DNA from: Chloroflexia bacterium
GTDB lineage: Bacteria; Chloroflexota; Chloroflexia; Thermomicrobiales; UBA6265
Length of the DNA stretch: 20,732 nucleotides
Assembly: GCA_013698305.1 (NCBI GenBank)
Contig: JACCVC010000129.1
Location: 1 to 20,732, forward strand
Direction of reading: 5' to 3'
The notes below the pieces were generated by a model. It was not told where the DNA came from, ran no database searches, and was given only the letters and a program-made list of their open reading frames with translations. Every line of letters begins with the position of its first letter. The first letter of the stretch is position 1. Shown here piece by piece: positions 1 to 6,839 of the stretch. Position numbers and translations under genes: made by a program.

Positions 1-2
1 TG

Positions 3-737
3 CTGGCGATCATCTGGGGGTATGTGGCGATGGTCGGATTTGGGCCGGCGGCGTTGCGGGCGGCGGTGTTCGCCACACTTATGATTCCGGCGTCGCGATT
101 CGGGCGCAAGCCGGACGCGATGACCTCACTGATGCTGGCTTCGGCCTTCCTGCTGTTGCTCGTTCCGGAAATGGCCCATAGCGTTGGCTTCTGGCTGTCG
201 ATGGCGGCGTCGGCGGCGCTGGTGACGGTCGCGCCGATCCGGAGCCTGGACGAAGCGATGAGGTTTCGCTGGATTCTGTCCAGTCTGATTTCAGCCCAGT
301 TCGCGACGCTGCCAATCACCTTCTGGATCTTCGGACAGTGGTCCTTGTCGTCCTTCATCGGGAATCTGTTTATCGGACCAATGGTTTCAGCAGTCTTTCC
401 GCTGGCGTTCGTCTGCGCGGTGTTGTTCGGCATCTTCCCATGGTCTGGGGCGGCAATTGGATGGATCCCTGGAATGGGCGCTGAGCTCATTCTCGCGACG
501 GTGGAGAGCCTCGGCTCCAACTTTTCGATGATGCGAAGCGGACCCCTCTCCGCAACCGGCGTGCTCCTGATCGCGATTGTCAGCGGCACCGTCATCGCCT
601 GTCTCAGTGTCGATGTCCATCGCTGGGTGCGGCGAATCGAATATGCCAATCGGGGTCGATCCGGACTGATCCCCGCTGGCGTAGTTGGGGCAGGGTTGGG
701 CATCGCCGTCGGCCTCGTGGCGTCCACGTTGCTGTGA
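3..737 (+). CDS. ComEC/Rec2-family DNA-uptake channel, C-terminal part (5' truncated by window)
   Basis: The reading frame is open from the first complete codon at position 3, so the gene begins outside the window; the GTG at 24 is only the first in-window start codon. The visible start reads LAIIWGYVAMVGFGPAALRA, matching the conserved ComEC/Rec2 segment (tyrosine, then G-x-x-P/A-A-x-R-A) in the middle of the Competence domain. About seven hydrophobic segments follow, separated by short loops, and the protein ends right after a final one (VGAGLGIAVGLVASTLL). ComEC forms the inner-membrane channel that takes up single-stranded DNA during natural transformation. Many ComEC proteins carry a C-terminal metallo-beta-lactamase domain; this one stops without it, so it is the short, channel-only form, unless a nuclease domain lies elsewhere. 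The family is fairly sure from the motif and topology; transformation activity is inferred. Confidence 0.75.
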   Translation: MAIIWGYVAMVGFGPAALRAAVFATLMIPASRFGRKPDAMTSLMLASAFLLLLVPEMAHSVGFWLSMAASAALVTVAPIRSLDEAMRFRWILSSLISAQFATLPITFWIFGQWSLSSFIGNLFIGPMVSAVFPLAFVCAVLFGIFPWSGAAIGWIPGMGAELILATVESLGSNFSMMRSGPLSATGVLLIAIVSGTVIACLSVDVHRWVRRIEYANRGRSGLIPAGVVGAGLGIAVGLVASTLL

Positions 738-747
738 TCGGCAGACC

Positions 748-761
748 GCGGGTTTACCCGC
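748..761 (+). terminator. weak hairpin after comEC
   Basis: GCGGG-TTTA-CCCGC forms a 5-bp stem with a 4-nt loop 10 nt after the comEC stop. There is no T-tract (CTATAAAGGAGG follows), so it is only a possible terminator or 3'-end stabiliser. Confidence 0.25.
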
Positions 762-781
762 TATAAAGGAGGCAAGCGGAA

Positions 782-810
782 TTGACATCCACGTACGAAC
801 CTCGTATCTT
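782..810 (+). promoter_or_regulatory. promoter of tRNA-Glu
   Basis: A perfect -35 TTGACA (782-787) is followed by a 17-nt spacer and a -10 TATCTT (805-810). Expected transcription start is about 817, some 8 nt before the mature tRNA. This is the strongest sigma70-type promoter seen in the window and fits a stable-RNA gene. Confidence 0.8.
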
Positions 811-824
811 TGCCTGCGTTGTGT

Positions 825-901
825 GCCCCCATAGTCTAGCGGCCCAGGACGTCACCCTTTCAAGGTGAAGATCGCGGGTTCGAATCCCGCTGGGGGTACC
901 A
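825..901 (+). tRNA. tRNA-Glu (anticodon TTC), CCA encoded
   Basis: The cloverleaf folds fully by eye. Acceptor arm: GCCCCCA (825-831) with TGGGGGT (891-897), where the first pair is G-U. D arm: GTCT/GGAC. Anticodon stem: TCACC/GGTGA around the loop CTTTCAA, with anticodon TTC at 859-861. The variable loop has 5 nt. T arm: GCGGG/CCCGC around TTCGAAT. Discriminator A898 is followed by a genomically encoded CCA (899-901). The D-loop and anticodon loop match bacterial tRNA-Glu closely. It has its own promoter and terminator, so it is a single-gene unit. tRNA-Glu also feeds tetrapyrrole synthesis in organisms that use glutamyl-tRNA reductase. Confidence 0.96.
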
Positions 902-907
902 CCGAGG

Positions 908-935
908 CCGGCAGTCCGAACGGACCGCCGGTTTT
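908..935 (+). terminator. intrinsic terminator of tRNA-Glu
   Basis: CCGGC (908-912) pairs with GCCGG (927-931) and GTCC (914-917) with GGAC (922-925), with one A/C mismatch between the two helices and a GAAC loop. TTTT (932-935) follows immediately. It lies 6 nt after the tRNA's CCA end. Confidence 0.75.
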
Positions 936-1031
936 CTGCATGCTCAGTGACCCGGTACGCCACCTGATTTCAGTTCTCCTCGTAGACTTGATGAAGCGAT
1001 AAGACCTGAACACAATGAAAGGACCAAACAC

Positions 1032-2009
1032 ATGGACGTGATTTTGCCGGTTGCTGGCTTTGGCACGCGACTGCGCCCCCATACGTGGAGCAAGCCGAAG
1101 CCGCTGGTCTCGCTGGCGGGAAAGCCGATGCTGGAGCATGTGCTCGACCGAGTGATGCCGCAGAATCCTGAAAAGCTGGTCTTCATCACTGGGTACCGCG
1201 GCGGTCAGATCGAGGAGTGGGCACGCGCCGCATACGATGTGCCGCTGGAGTTCGTCGTTCAGCCGCAGATGCTCGGCCAGACCGACGCGATTCTTCGTAC
1301 CAGGGAACTGTGCCACGACGACGCGCTAATCCTGTTTCCCGACATGTTGTTCGAGGCGGATTTTTCAGGATTGGCGGAACTGGATGTTGATGGCGTTGCC
1401 TACACAAAGGAAGTCGACGACCCGAGCTCCTATGGGATCGCGGTGCTCGCGGACGATGGGAAGATCGACAAGCTGATCGAGAAGCCGTCCGACCCGGTGT
1501 CCCGGCTGGCGGTCATCGGCATCTATTACATCCGGAACATGCCTGATCTTTACGCGGCGATCGAGCGCCAGATCGAGATGGAGCTCCGGACCAAGGACGA
1601 ATACTTCCTGGCCGATGCCCTCCAGTTGATGATGGATGATGGCAAATCGTTCGTCACCCGCAACGTGCCGGTCTGGGAAGACTGTGGCAACAGCGAGGCT
1701 CTGCTCCAAACCAACCGCTACCTGCTGGACAACGGCAGCGCCGCAAACGCGTCGGCCACCAATGGAAAAGTGATTCAACCGTCGTATGTCCATCAGGACG
1801 CCGACATCGAGGGATCGGTGGTGGGTCCGTACGTGAGCGTTGGAGCAGGCGCAAGTATCCGGGGGAGCGTAGTTCGGGATGCCATCGTAGAAGACAGCGC
1901 CCACCTCGAGGATGTCATTGTCGAGCATTCGGTGATCGGTGCGAACGCGGAGCTCACCGGTACGCCGCTCCGGTTCGACGTTGGCGAGACGTCCAGGATA
2001 CGACTGTGA
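1032..2009 (+). CDS. sugar-1-phosphate nucleotidylyltransferase with C-terminal left-handed beta-helix
   Basis: The 325-aa protein opens with the nucleotidyltransferase signature: G-F-G-T-R-L-R-P at residues 9-16, then S-K-P-K-P-L. This is the NTP-binding loop of the RmlA/GlmU-type family. Further family features are FPDMLFEADF (the metal-binding D region) and EKPSDP. The core covers about residues 1-235. From about 245 to 315 there are hexapeptide-like repeats (YVHQDADIEGSVVGPYVSVG) that predict a left-handed beta-helix, as in GlmU and archaeal-type G1P transferases. It should activate a sugar phosphate with NTP for glycan synthesis in the cytoplasm; base and sugar specificity cannot be read. 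The ATG start is supported by AAAGGA about 9 nt upstream. The stop overlaps the next gene by 4 nt (GTGA), so the two are probably translationally coupled. Confidence 0.85.
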   Translation: MDVILPVAGFGTRLRPHTWSKPKPLVSLAGKPMLEHVLDRVMPQNPEKLVFITGYRGGQIEEWARAAYDVPLEFVVQPQMLGQTDAILRTRELCHDDALILFPDMLFEADFSGLAELDVDGVAYTKEVDDPSSYGIAVLADDGKIDKLIEKPSDPVSRLAVIGIYYIRNMPDLYAAIERQIEMELRTKDEYFLADALQLMMDDGKSFVTRNVPVWEDCGNSEALLQTNRYLLDNGSAANASATNGKVIQPSYVHQDADIEGSVVGPYVSVGAGASIRGSVVRDAIVEDSAHLEDVIVEHSVIGANAELTGTPLRFDVGETSRIRL

Positions 2010-2971
2010 GCGGACATAGCGAATCCGTCAATGCCGCATCCCATCAGCCGGATCGCGCCTGGTACGAGCTGGCGATCGATGTCCATGCAGAGGCGGTCGA
2101 GCCGGTTTCCGCGCTCCTGGCCAGCTTCGGCTACAACGACGGCGTCGCTATCGACGAGCCCTACGTGCAGGACGGTGACGGCGACAATCTGCAGATCGAT
2201 GTGGAGAAGCCTTTCACGATCCATACCTGGGTCGCGGACAGCGACTACCGGCCCGAGATTGTCGAGGAGATTCGCACCGCGCTTTGGCATCTCGGGATGA
2301 TGCGCCCGATCGGCGATCTGCGCGTATCGACGCTGGCGGAGGAAGACTGGGCCAATGCGTGGAAAGAACACTTTACGGTGCATCGGATCGGCGATCGGGT
2401 GGTCGTGCGACCGCCCTGGCTTGCGTATGATGCGCAAGGTGATGAAGTCGTGGTCGAGCTCGATCCCGGAATGGCCTTCGGGACGGGTCTTCACCCTTCG
2501 ACGCGATTAAGTACGTTGGGTGTCGAGCAAGTCGTGTCGCCGGGCGGCCGGGTACTCGATGTCGGGACAGGTTCGGGCATCCTGGCGATAGCGGCGCTCA
2601 AACTCGGCGCCGCGCATGTCGACGCCGTGGATGTGGAGACGGTCGCGGTTCGAGCCACTGTGGAGAATGCCGCTCGAAACGGTGTTGCGAACAAGGTCGA
2701 TGTCCGGCACGGTTCGGTCGGGCCAGGTGAGCCGTTTCAAGGGGAGTATGACGTCGTTCTTGCCAACATCATCGCCCGGATCCTGATCGAGCTGGCAGAC
2801 GCTGTTGTTGTGGCGACCAGGCCGGGAGGGTCGATGGTGCTGGCAGGGATCATCACCGAACGAGAGGCGGACGTGGTCGCCGCGTTCTCAAAGCGAGGCG
2901 CGGATGTCATCACGCGACGGCAGGAAGAAGACTGGGTATCGCTTGTGCTAAGGCGGTCCGACGCCTCATAA
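2006..2971 (+). CDS. prmA: ribosomal protein L11 methyltransferase
   Basis: The 321-aa protein has the PrmA architecture: an N-terminal substrate-recognition domain (about 1-130), then a class I SAM methyltransferase. Seen motifs are WANAWKEHF and RPPWLAY at the domain junction, ELDPGMAFGTGLHPSTRLS (the PrmA-specific loop), VLDVGTGSGILAIAALKLGA (SAM-binding motif I), and VVLANIIARIL (the catalytic-side N-I-x-A motif). PrmA trimethylates lysines and the N-terminus of ribosomal protein L11. The start is GTG, overlapping the stop of the nucleotidyltransferase gene. PrmA often sits near dnaJ or rsmE in other bacteria; its coupling to a sugar nucleotidyltransferase is unusual and may only reflect operon shuffling. 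Confidence 0.92.
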   Translation: MSGHSESVNAASHQPDRAWYELAIDVHAEAVEPVSALLASFGYNDGVAIDEPYVQDGDGDNLQIDVEKPFTIHTWVADSDYRPEIVEEIRTALWHLGMMRPIGDLRVSTLAEEDWANAWKEHFTVHRIGDRVVVRPPWLAYDAQGDEVVVELDPGMAFGTGLHPSTRLSTLGVEQVVSPGGRVLDVGTGSGILAIAALKLGAAHVDAVDVETVAVRATVENAARNGVANKVDVRHGSVGPGEPFQGEYDVVLANIIARILIELADAVVVATRPGGSMVLAGIITEREADVVAAFSKRGADVITRRQEEDWVSLVLRRSDAS

Positions 2972-3009
2972 ATCCTTCGCACTATCCGTGGTAAAGTAAT
3001 GTGTCGTGC

Positions 3010-3027
3010 CGCGTCTCACTTGACGCG
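3010..3027 (+). terminator. hairpin after prmA, possible terminator
   Basis: CGCGTC-TCACTT-GACGCG is a perfect 6-bp stem with a 6-nt loop in the 123-nt gap between prmA and the next gene. The sequence after it (CGGATTCCCTCTT) is only mildly T-rich, so termination is uncertain. No convincing promoter was found in the gap. Confidence 0.35.
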
Positions 3028-3094
3028 CGGATTCCCTCTTATGTTCTGAACCATCCTCGTCGATTCTCAAGTTTCAACGACCAAGGATTTCTCC

Positions 3095-4531
3095 ATGCCC
3101 GTCGTCAGTGACCTTTCCCATCGCCGCGTCGATCTGGTGCCCTCCGCGCCTGGAACCGTCGAAGTCGTTTCGCCGGGCTCTCTGGCGATGGAGCTTGGCA
3201 TCGAGGCTGGGGACCAGGTTGTCGGGGTTAACGGCTATCCACTGATGGACGCGCTCGACTTCCAATATCAGGCGCAATCGACGTCGGTCACGGTCGATGT
3301 GGACCGGCGCGGTTCGCTGCTCCGGTATGAGCTCGAGTTGGAGGGCGATGAGTCCTGGGGCATCACCTTCGCCGATCCGACCTTCGATGGCGTGAGAATC
3401 TGTGAAAACGCCTGTCCGTTCTGCTTCATCAAGCAGATTCCCAAGGGCATGCGCCGGTCGCTGTATGTGATGGACGATGACTTTCGCTATTCGATGCTCT
3501 ATGGGTCATTTGTCACGCTCACCAACCTGAGCGACGAAGACTGGACCCGAATCGAGGAGCAGCACATCAGCCCGCTCCACGTCTCGGTGCATGCGACCAA
3601 TCCCGATCTGCGAGTTGCATTGGTCGGAAATCCCAAGGCTGGGCGGATTCTCGACGACCTGCAGCGGCTCGAAGATGCCGGCATCGATTTCCACGCGCAA
3701 CTGGTGCTGGTGCCGGGCGTGAATGACGGCGCGGAGATGGACCGAAGTCTTGAAGACCTCTCTCGCTTCAGGCACCTGCGTTCTATCGCCGGGGTGCCGG
3801 TCGGCTTGAGCAAGCACGGGCAAGAGCGGCAGAGCAAGCAGATTCGCCTCTCACGTACGTGCATGAGGTTGTTGCCAGGGACACAGCAGGAGCGGATAGA
3901 CGTTCGCCGGTATGAATCGGACGAGGCGTTGCAGGTGATTCAGCAGGCCCACGAATGGCAGGGTCGGTTTCAGCGCGAGCGGGGAGAGACGTTTTACCAC
4001 CTGGGTGACGAGTTCTACTTGATGACTGGCTCCGAGGTGCCCGGCGCCGATCACTACGACGGATTTCCGCAGATCGAGGATGGCATTGGCATTACCCGTC
4101 ATTTCCTCGACGGTGTCAGCAGCTACGTCCAGCGGGCTCGCGTGGGTACGCTTGCTGGGGTACAAGGCTCGGTCGCCTGCGGCATGCTGGTGGGAGACAC
4201 GATGCGACAGGCAATTGATGGGTTCAATCTGGCGACAGGCGCCGAGCTTACCGTGACCCCAGTCGAAAACCAGTTTCTCGGACCCGAAATCAACGTTTCC
4301 GGATTGCTTTCCGGCCAGGATCTGGTCGACGGCCTGCGAGATAGCGACGATGATGGTCCGATATTCGTCACGCGAAAGATGATCTCGGATCGAACAGGAA
4401 CGCTCCTGGACGATCAGATCATTGAGGACGTTGCGGGACAGCTTGGGCGGCCGATCATTCCGTGTGACACCATGAGCGATGTCGCGCGCTATCTGCGGAC
4501 GCATCGGCCCGTCCTCGCACGGGTTGCCTGA
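3095..4531 (+). CDS. PDZ-DUF512 radical SAM-like iron-sulfur protein
   Basis: The 478-aa protein has three parts. A PDZ-like domain covers about residues 18-85 (VVSPGSLAMELGIEAGDQVVGVNG). A radical-SAM-like segment has the cluster motif C-ENA-C-PF-C (Cys103, Cys107, Cys110; CX3CX2C), followed by FIKQIPKGMRRSLYVMDDDF and LHVSVHATNP. A C-terminal DUF512 region covers about 270-470 (DEFYLMTGSEVP, GVQGSVACGMLVG). Conserved family, found in many bacteria, often beside the GTPase gene der; its substrate is not known. The start is ATG with AAGGA 7 nt upstream. Residues about 242-268 form a basic, Gln/Arg-rich stretch longer than I expect for the family (see findings). The gene stands alone, with a hairpin upstream and a convergent neighbour downstream. 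Family assignment is confident; function is unknown. Confidence 0.88.
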   Translation: MPVVSDLSHRRVDLVPSAPGTVEVVSPGSLAMELGIEAGDQVVGVNGYPLMDALDFQYQAQSTSVTVDVDRRGSLLRYELELEGDESWGITFADPTFDGVRICENACPFCFIKQIPKGMRRSLYVMDDDFRYSMLYGSFVTLTNLSDEDWTRIEEQHISPLHVSVHATNPDLRVALVGNPKAGRILDDLQRLEDAGIDFHAQLVLVPGVNDGAEMDRSLEDLSRFRHLRSIAGVPVGLSKHGQERQSKQIRLSRTCMRLLPGTQQERIDVRRYESDEALQVIQQAHEWQGRFQRERGETFYHLGDEFYLMTGSEVPGADHYDGFPQIEDGIGITRHFLDGVSSYVQRARVGTLAGVQGSVACGMLVGDTMRQAIDGFNLATGAELTVTPVENQFLGPEINVSGLLSGQDLVDGLRDSDDDGPIFVTRKMISDRTGTLLDDQIIEDVAGQLGRPIIPCDTMSDVARYLRTHRPVLARVA

Positions 4532-4532
4532 C

Positions 4533-4553
4533 GTTCTGTCGCGAAGGCGGAAC
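4533..4553. terminator. hairpin between convergent genes
   Basis: GTTCTGTC-GCGAA-GGCGGAAC pairs over 8 bp (two G-U pairs) around a 5-nt loop and fills nearly the whole 24-nt gap between two convergent stop codons. The flanking sequence has only a short T-rich TTCT on the + side. It may serve as a weak two-way terminator. Confidence 0.35.
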
Positions 4554-4555
4554 TT

Positions 4556-5389
4556 CTATCGACGGCGCAGCTTGCCGACAACCGCGGCTGTTGCCAATGT
4601 CCCCGCCGCGATCATGACATCACCCATTGGGTAGTAGGGTCGAGGTGAGGAGGCATCAGCCGGCGGTTGGTATCGGTGCATGCGAATCCAGAGGCTGACG
4701 GTCTCCCTCATCGCCCGGAGGATCACGTTGATATCGCCACCAGTTGCCTGGCCGGCGACTCGAGGGTGGTGGGGCACGCCGACCTGCACCATGGTCGCGC
4801 CCTGCCGGCGGAGCTTGGCCTGGATTTCCGCATTGATGAGCGCCCCAGACGACGTGAGCGCAAGGCCGCGGATCTGATCGCCACGGAAAATCTTGAACGC
4901 GCAGTCGAGATCACGCATGTGAACGCCAAACAACATCCGCACGGAGAGATTGAAGATCTCCGCATTAATGCGGCGATGGATGGGATCGGAGCGCTCCATC
5001 CTGAAGCCAGCGACAGTGTCGAACAGGTTGACAAACGGCGCCAGCAGGCTGATGTCACGCACGTCAAATTGTCGGTCGGCGTCCATGAACATGACGAAGT
5101 CACCTGTGGATGCGGTGAACCCGGACTTCAGCGCGCCGCCATATCCCTGATTCACCTGATGGTGAATGGCGACAATCCGATCGTCATTAGCCTGGAGCGC
5201 GTCAATGATGGCGGCAGTGTGGTCACGGCTGCCGTCATTCACGATCAAAATCTCGAAGTCGGGAGCGTACTCGGGAAGCGTCTCAAGCGCCGCGCCCGCG
5301 ACGATGCCGATGTTGTCCTCTTCGTTGTGCGTGGGAAGAACGAGCGTCAACTTTCCGGGAATGTGATAATCGGTGCTGGTCGACTTCAA
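4556..5389 (-). CDS. family 2 glycosyltransferase, dolichyl-phosphate-mannose-synthase-like
   Basis: The frame stays open far upstream through fhaB, but homology begins near LTLVLPTHNEEDN. I therefore place the start at the TTG (5389), which has GGAG 8 nt upstream; this gives 277 aa. GT2 features are LVLPTHNEEDNIG (about 16-28), the nucleotide-binding IVNDGSRDHT (49-58), QGYGGALKSGF (81-91), the metal-binding DADRQFD (103-109) and the acceptor-side RDLDCAFKIFR (159-169). A short hydrophobic stretch near the C-terminus (MIAAGTLATAAVVG, then KLRRR) could touch the membrane. These enzymes pass a sugar from a nucleotide donor to a lipid phosphate or glycan at the inner face of the membrane. It is the last gene of fhaA-fhaB-GT2 (44-nt gap), which suggests an envelope role under phospho-signalling. 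Donor and acceptor are unknown. Confidence 0.85.
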   Translation of the reverse strand: MKSTSTDYHIPGKLTLVLPTHNEEDNIGIVAGAALETLPEYAPDFEILIVNDGSRDHTAAIIDALQANDDRIVAIHHQVNQGYGGALKSGFTASTGDFVMFMDADRQFDVRDISLLAPFVNLFDTVAGFRMERSDPIHRRINAEIFNLSVRMLFGVHMRDLDCAFKIFRGDQIRGLALTSSGALINAEIQAKLRRQGATMVQVGVPHHPRVAGQATGGDINVILRAMRETVSLWIRMHRYQPPADASSPRPYYPMGDVMIAAGTLATAAVVGKLRRR

Positions 5390-5433
5390 TAATAGATCTC
5401 CAGGGATTTTGCCGCTGTCGCGAATTCTGCTGC

Positions 5434-5907
5434 TCAGTCCCGGAATTCCAGGACCACGTTGCCGAAGCGAACCAGATCGCCCGATTCGATTGCCGTGGGT
5501 GCGAAAATCTGCTGATCGTTGACGTATGTGCCGTTGGTGCTGGAGAGGTCTCGCACCGACCAGCCGTCGGTGTCTCTCACGACTTCGGCGTGAGCGCTCG
5601 ACGTAAAGCTGTCGTCGATCATCAGCGTATTGTCGGGCGATCTGCCCACGGTAGTGTAGGACGAGATCGGGATGCGTGCCTCTCGGTCCAACGAGGCGTT
5701 GGCGGGTGATCGCACAATCAACGCCGCCTGCGCGGACCGTCCACTTTTCTGGCTCTGGGCTGCCTCGATTCTGCCGATTACAACAAGCTCGCGCAGCGCA
5801 ACCTGAGCGATCCGGTAGAGAAACAGGTAGATCAAACCAATGAAGGCAATGCGCAGGGCCAGCATCACCCATTCGAACGCGAAGAACGCGCTTTCTGTTT
5901 CAGGCAT
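5434..5907 (-). CDS. membrane-anchored FHA-domain protein (FhaB-like)
   Basis: The 157-aa protein has one N-terminal membrane segment (about residues 13-34, WVMLALRIAFIGLIYLFLY), a linker, and a C-terminal FHA domain (about 80-157). FHA signatures are intact: TTVGRSPDN (Gly88, Arg89, Ser90), SSAH (103-106) and LSSTNGTYVN (Asn125). These residues contact phosphothreonine in known FHA domains. The layout of one transmembrane helix, then an FHA domain, matches actinobacterial FhaB/FipA, which works with Ser/Thr kinases at cell-wall synthesis sites. It lies 33 nt after fhaA and 44 nt before the glycosyltransferase on the same strand. Phosphopeptide binding is well supported by motif; the partner protein is not known and no kinase gene is present in the window. 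Confidence 0.88.
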   Translation of the reverse strand: MPETESAFFAFEWVMLALRIAFIGLIYLFLYRIAQVALRELVVIGRIEAAQSQKSGRSAQAALIVRSPANASLDREARIPISSYTTVGRSPDNTLMIDDSFTSSAHAEVVRDTDGWSVRDLSSTNGTYVNDQQIFAPTAIESGDLVRFGNVVLEFRD

Positions 5908-5940
5908 CTGAAGGGTTTCCGATACGTGCTGAAGGTGACG

Positions 5941-6687
5941 TCATGGTTCGATCACCAGCCTGAGCGCCTGCGTACCCACGAGCAGCTCGTCACCGTTCCG
6001 CAATGTCGCCGAGGTCACGGGCTCGCCGTTGACACGAGTGCCGTTAGTGCTGTTGAGGTCGACGATGCGGATCGACTGACCCTCGCGCTCGATCTTGAGA
6101 TGCCGCCGGGATACATCTGGCGCGTCAACCTGCAAGTCTACGTCGTGTGAACGACCGAGAATCGATTGACCTTCGCCGAGGGCAAATCGCTTGCCCGCCC
6201 GCTCGCCCGTAAGCATTCGTAGAGATACGTCTGCGTGAGATCGCACAGCCCGAAACATCTGCGTGTGGTCGGTGGCTGGGGGCCTGGATCTGTCTCGGTT
6301 TGGAGGTCGAGATGACTCAATATCGGAGATACTGGCTTCAATCAGTGGACGCCTGCGTTTGACGTCGGCAGAAGAGATAATTTCAACGTGAAGCCGGTCC
6401 AGTAGTGTGCCCTGGCGGGCCTCGGCACGCTCGGCCAACCACGATTCCAGGCGGCGAGCGAGCGATGCCAGATACGGCTCGACTGACGCGAAATCATGCT
6501 CACTGAGTTTGACGGAATAGCGATTGGGCATGATGGTGGAACCCGATGCCCGTTGGCTGTTGTCGACCATTGCTCGTTCCAGACGGCGCTCGATCTCCGC
6601 GGGCTGGAGGTTCTGACGAAACACAGAGTCAATGGGGCTGTGGATCACGCGTTCCACGGATCGTTCCAGAATATCGAACAACTTCAC
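5941..6687 (-). CDS. FhaA-like protein: DUF3662 domain plus FHA domain
   Basis: The 248-aa protein starts with a FhaA N-terminal (DUF3662) domain, about residues 1-115: LFDILERSVERVI, LQPAEIERRLERAM, MPNRYSVKLS. A disordered Arg/Ser/Pro linker follows (about 125-145). The FHA domain (about 155-248) has ILGRSHDVD (Gly178, Arg179, Ser180), SRRH (193-196) and LNSTNGTRVNG (Asn215). In actinobacteria FhaA binds phosphorylated MviN and restrains peptidoglycan synthesis. The linker ends in HTQMFRAV, which resembles the phospho-switch motif of GarA-type FHA proteins (see findings). The start is GTG; a GAAGGG stretch lies 12 nt upstream, a rather long spacing. It heads a three-gene operon with fhaB and a GT2 enzyme and diverges from rpe. 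Confidence 0.88.
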   Translation of the reverse strand: MKLFDILERSVERVIHSPIDSVFRQNLQPAEIERRLERAMVDNSQRASGSTIMPNRYSVKLSEHDFASVEPYLASLARRLESWLAERAEARQGTLLDRLHVEIISSADVKRRRPLIEASISDIESSRPPNRDRSRPPATDHTQMFRAVRSHADVSLRMLTGERAGKRFALGEGQSILGRSHDVDLQVDAPDVSRRHLKIEREGQSIRIVDLNSTNGTRVNGEPVTSATLRNGDELLVGTQALRLVIEP

Positions 6688-6740
6688 CGCGTAATCGATC
6701 CCTTCAGTGGCGTCGCGTCATCTCTGGCTCAACGACGGCG

Positions 6741-6775
6741 TTGGTCAACCCATACTCCTACAAGATACTGTATCT
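6741..6775. promoter_or_regulatory. divergent fhaA/rpe intergenic region with 13-nt palindrome; weak promoter
   Basis: The 152-nt gap between the divergent fhaA and rpe genes holds the perfect palindrome AGATAC-T-GTATCT (6763-6775), with a further GTATCT directly after it (6776-6781). On the + strand TTGGTC (6741-6746), a 17-nt spacer and GATACT (6764-6769) make a weak promoter overlapping the palindrome. No good fhaA promoter was recognised on the - strand. The palindrome could be a regulator site. Confidence 0.35.
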
Positions 6776-6839
6776 GTATCTGGTCGGTGAGCTCTGCTAC
6801 CCGCCGTCACGTGCTGCCCTGGAAGTAGGAAGAGCCTGA

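Noticed and set aside
1015..1041. Eight-codon upstream ORF overlapping the nucleotidyltransferase start
   Set aside because: No ribosome-binding site of its own and no regulatory codon content; the frame is easily explained by chance.
3020..3045. TTGACG...TATGTT as promoter of the DUF512 gene
   Set aside because: The spacer is only 14 nt, too short for a sigma70 promoter, and TTGACG is part of the hairpin at 3010-3027.
4667..5392. 241-codon open frame on the + strand
   Set aside because: Antisense shadow of the glycosyltransferase gene; no motifs, composition typical of a reverse-complement frame.
5390..5872. Long N-terminal extension (161 codons) of the GT2 glycosyltransferase frame
   Set aside because: It runs through fhaB in another frame, has no family motifs and an arginine-rich shadow composition; the TTG at 5389 with GGAG fits the GT2 N-terminus.
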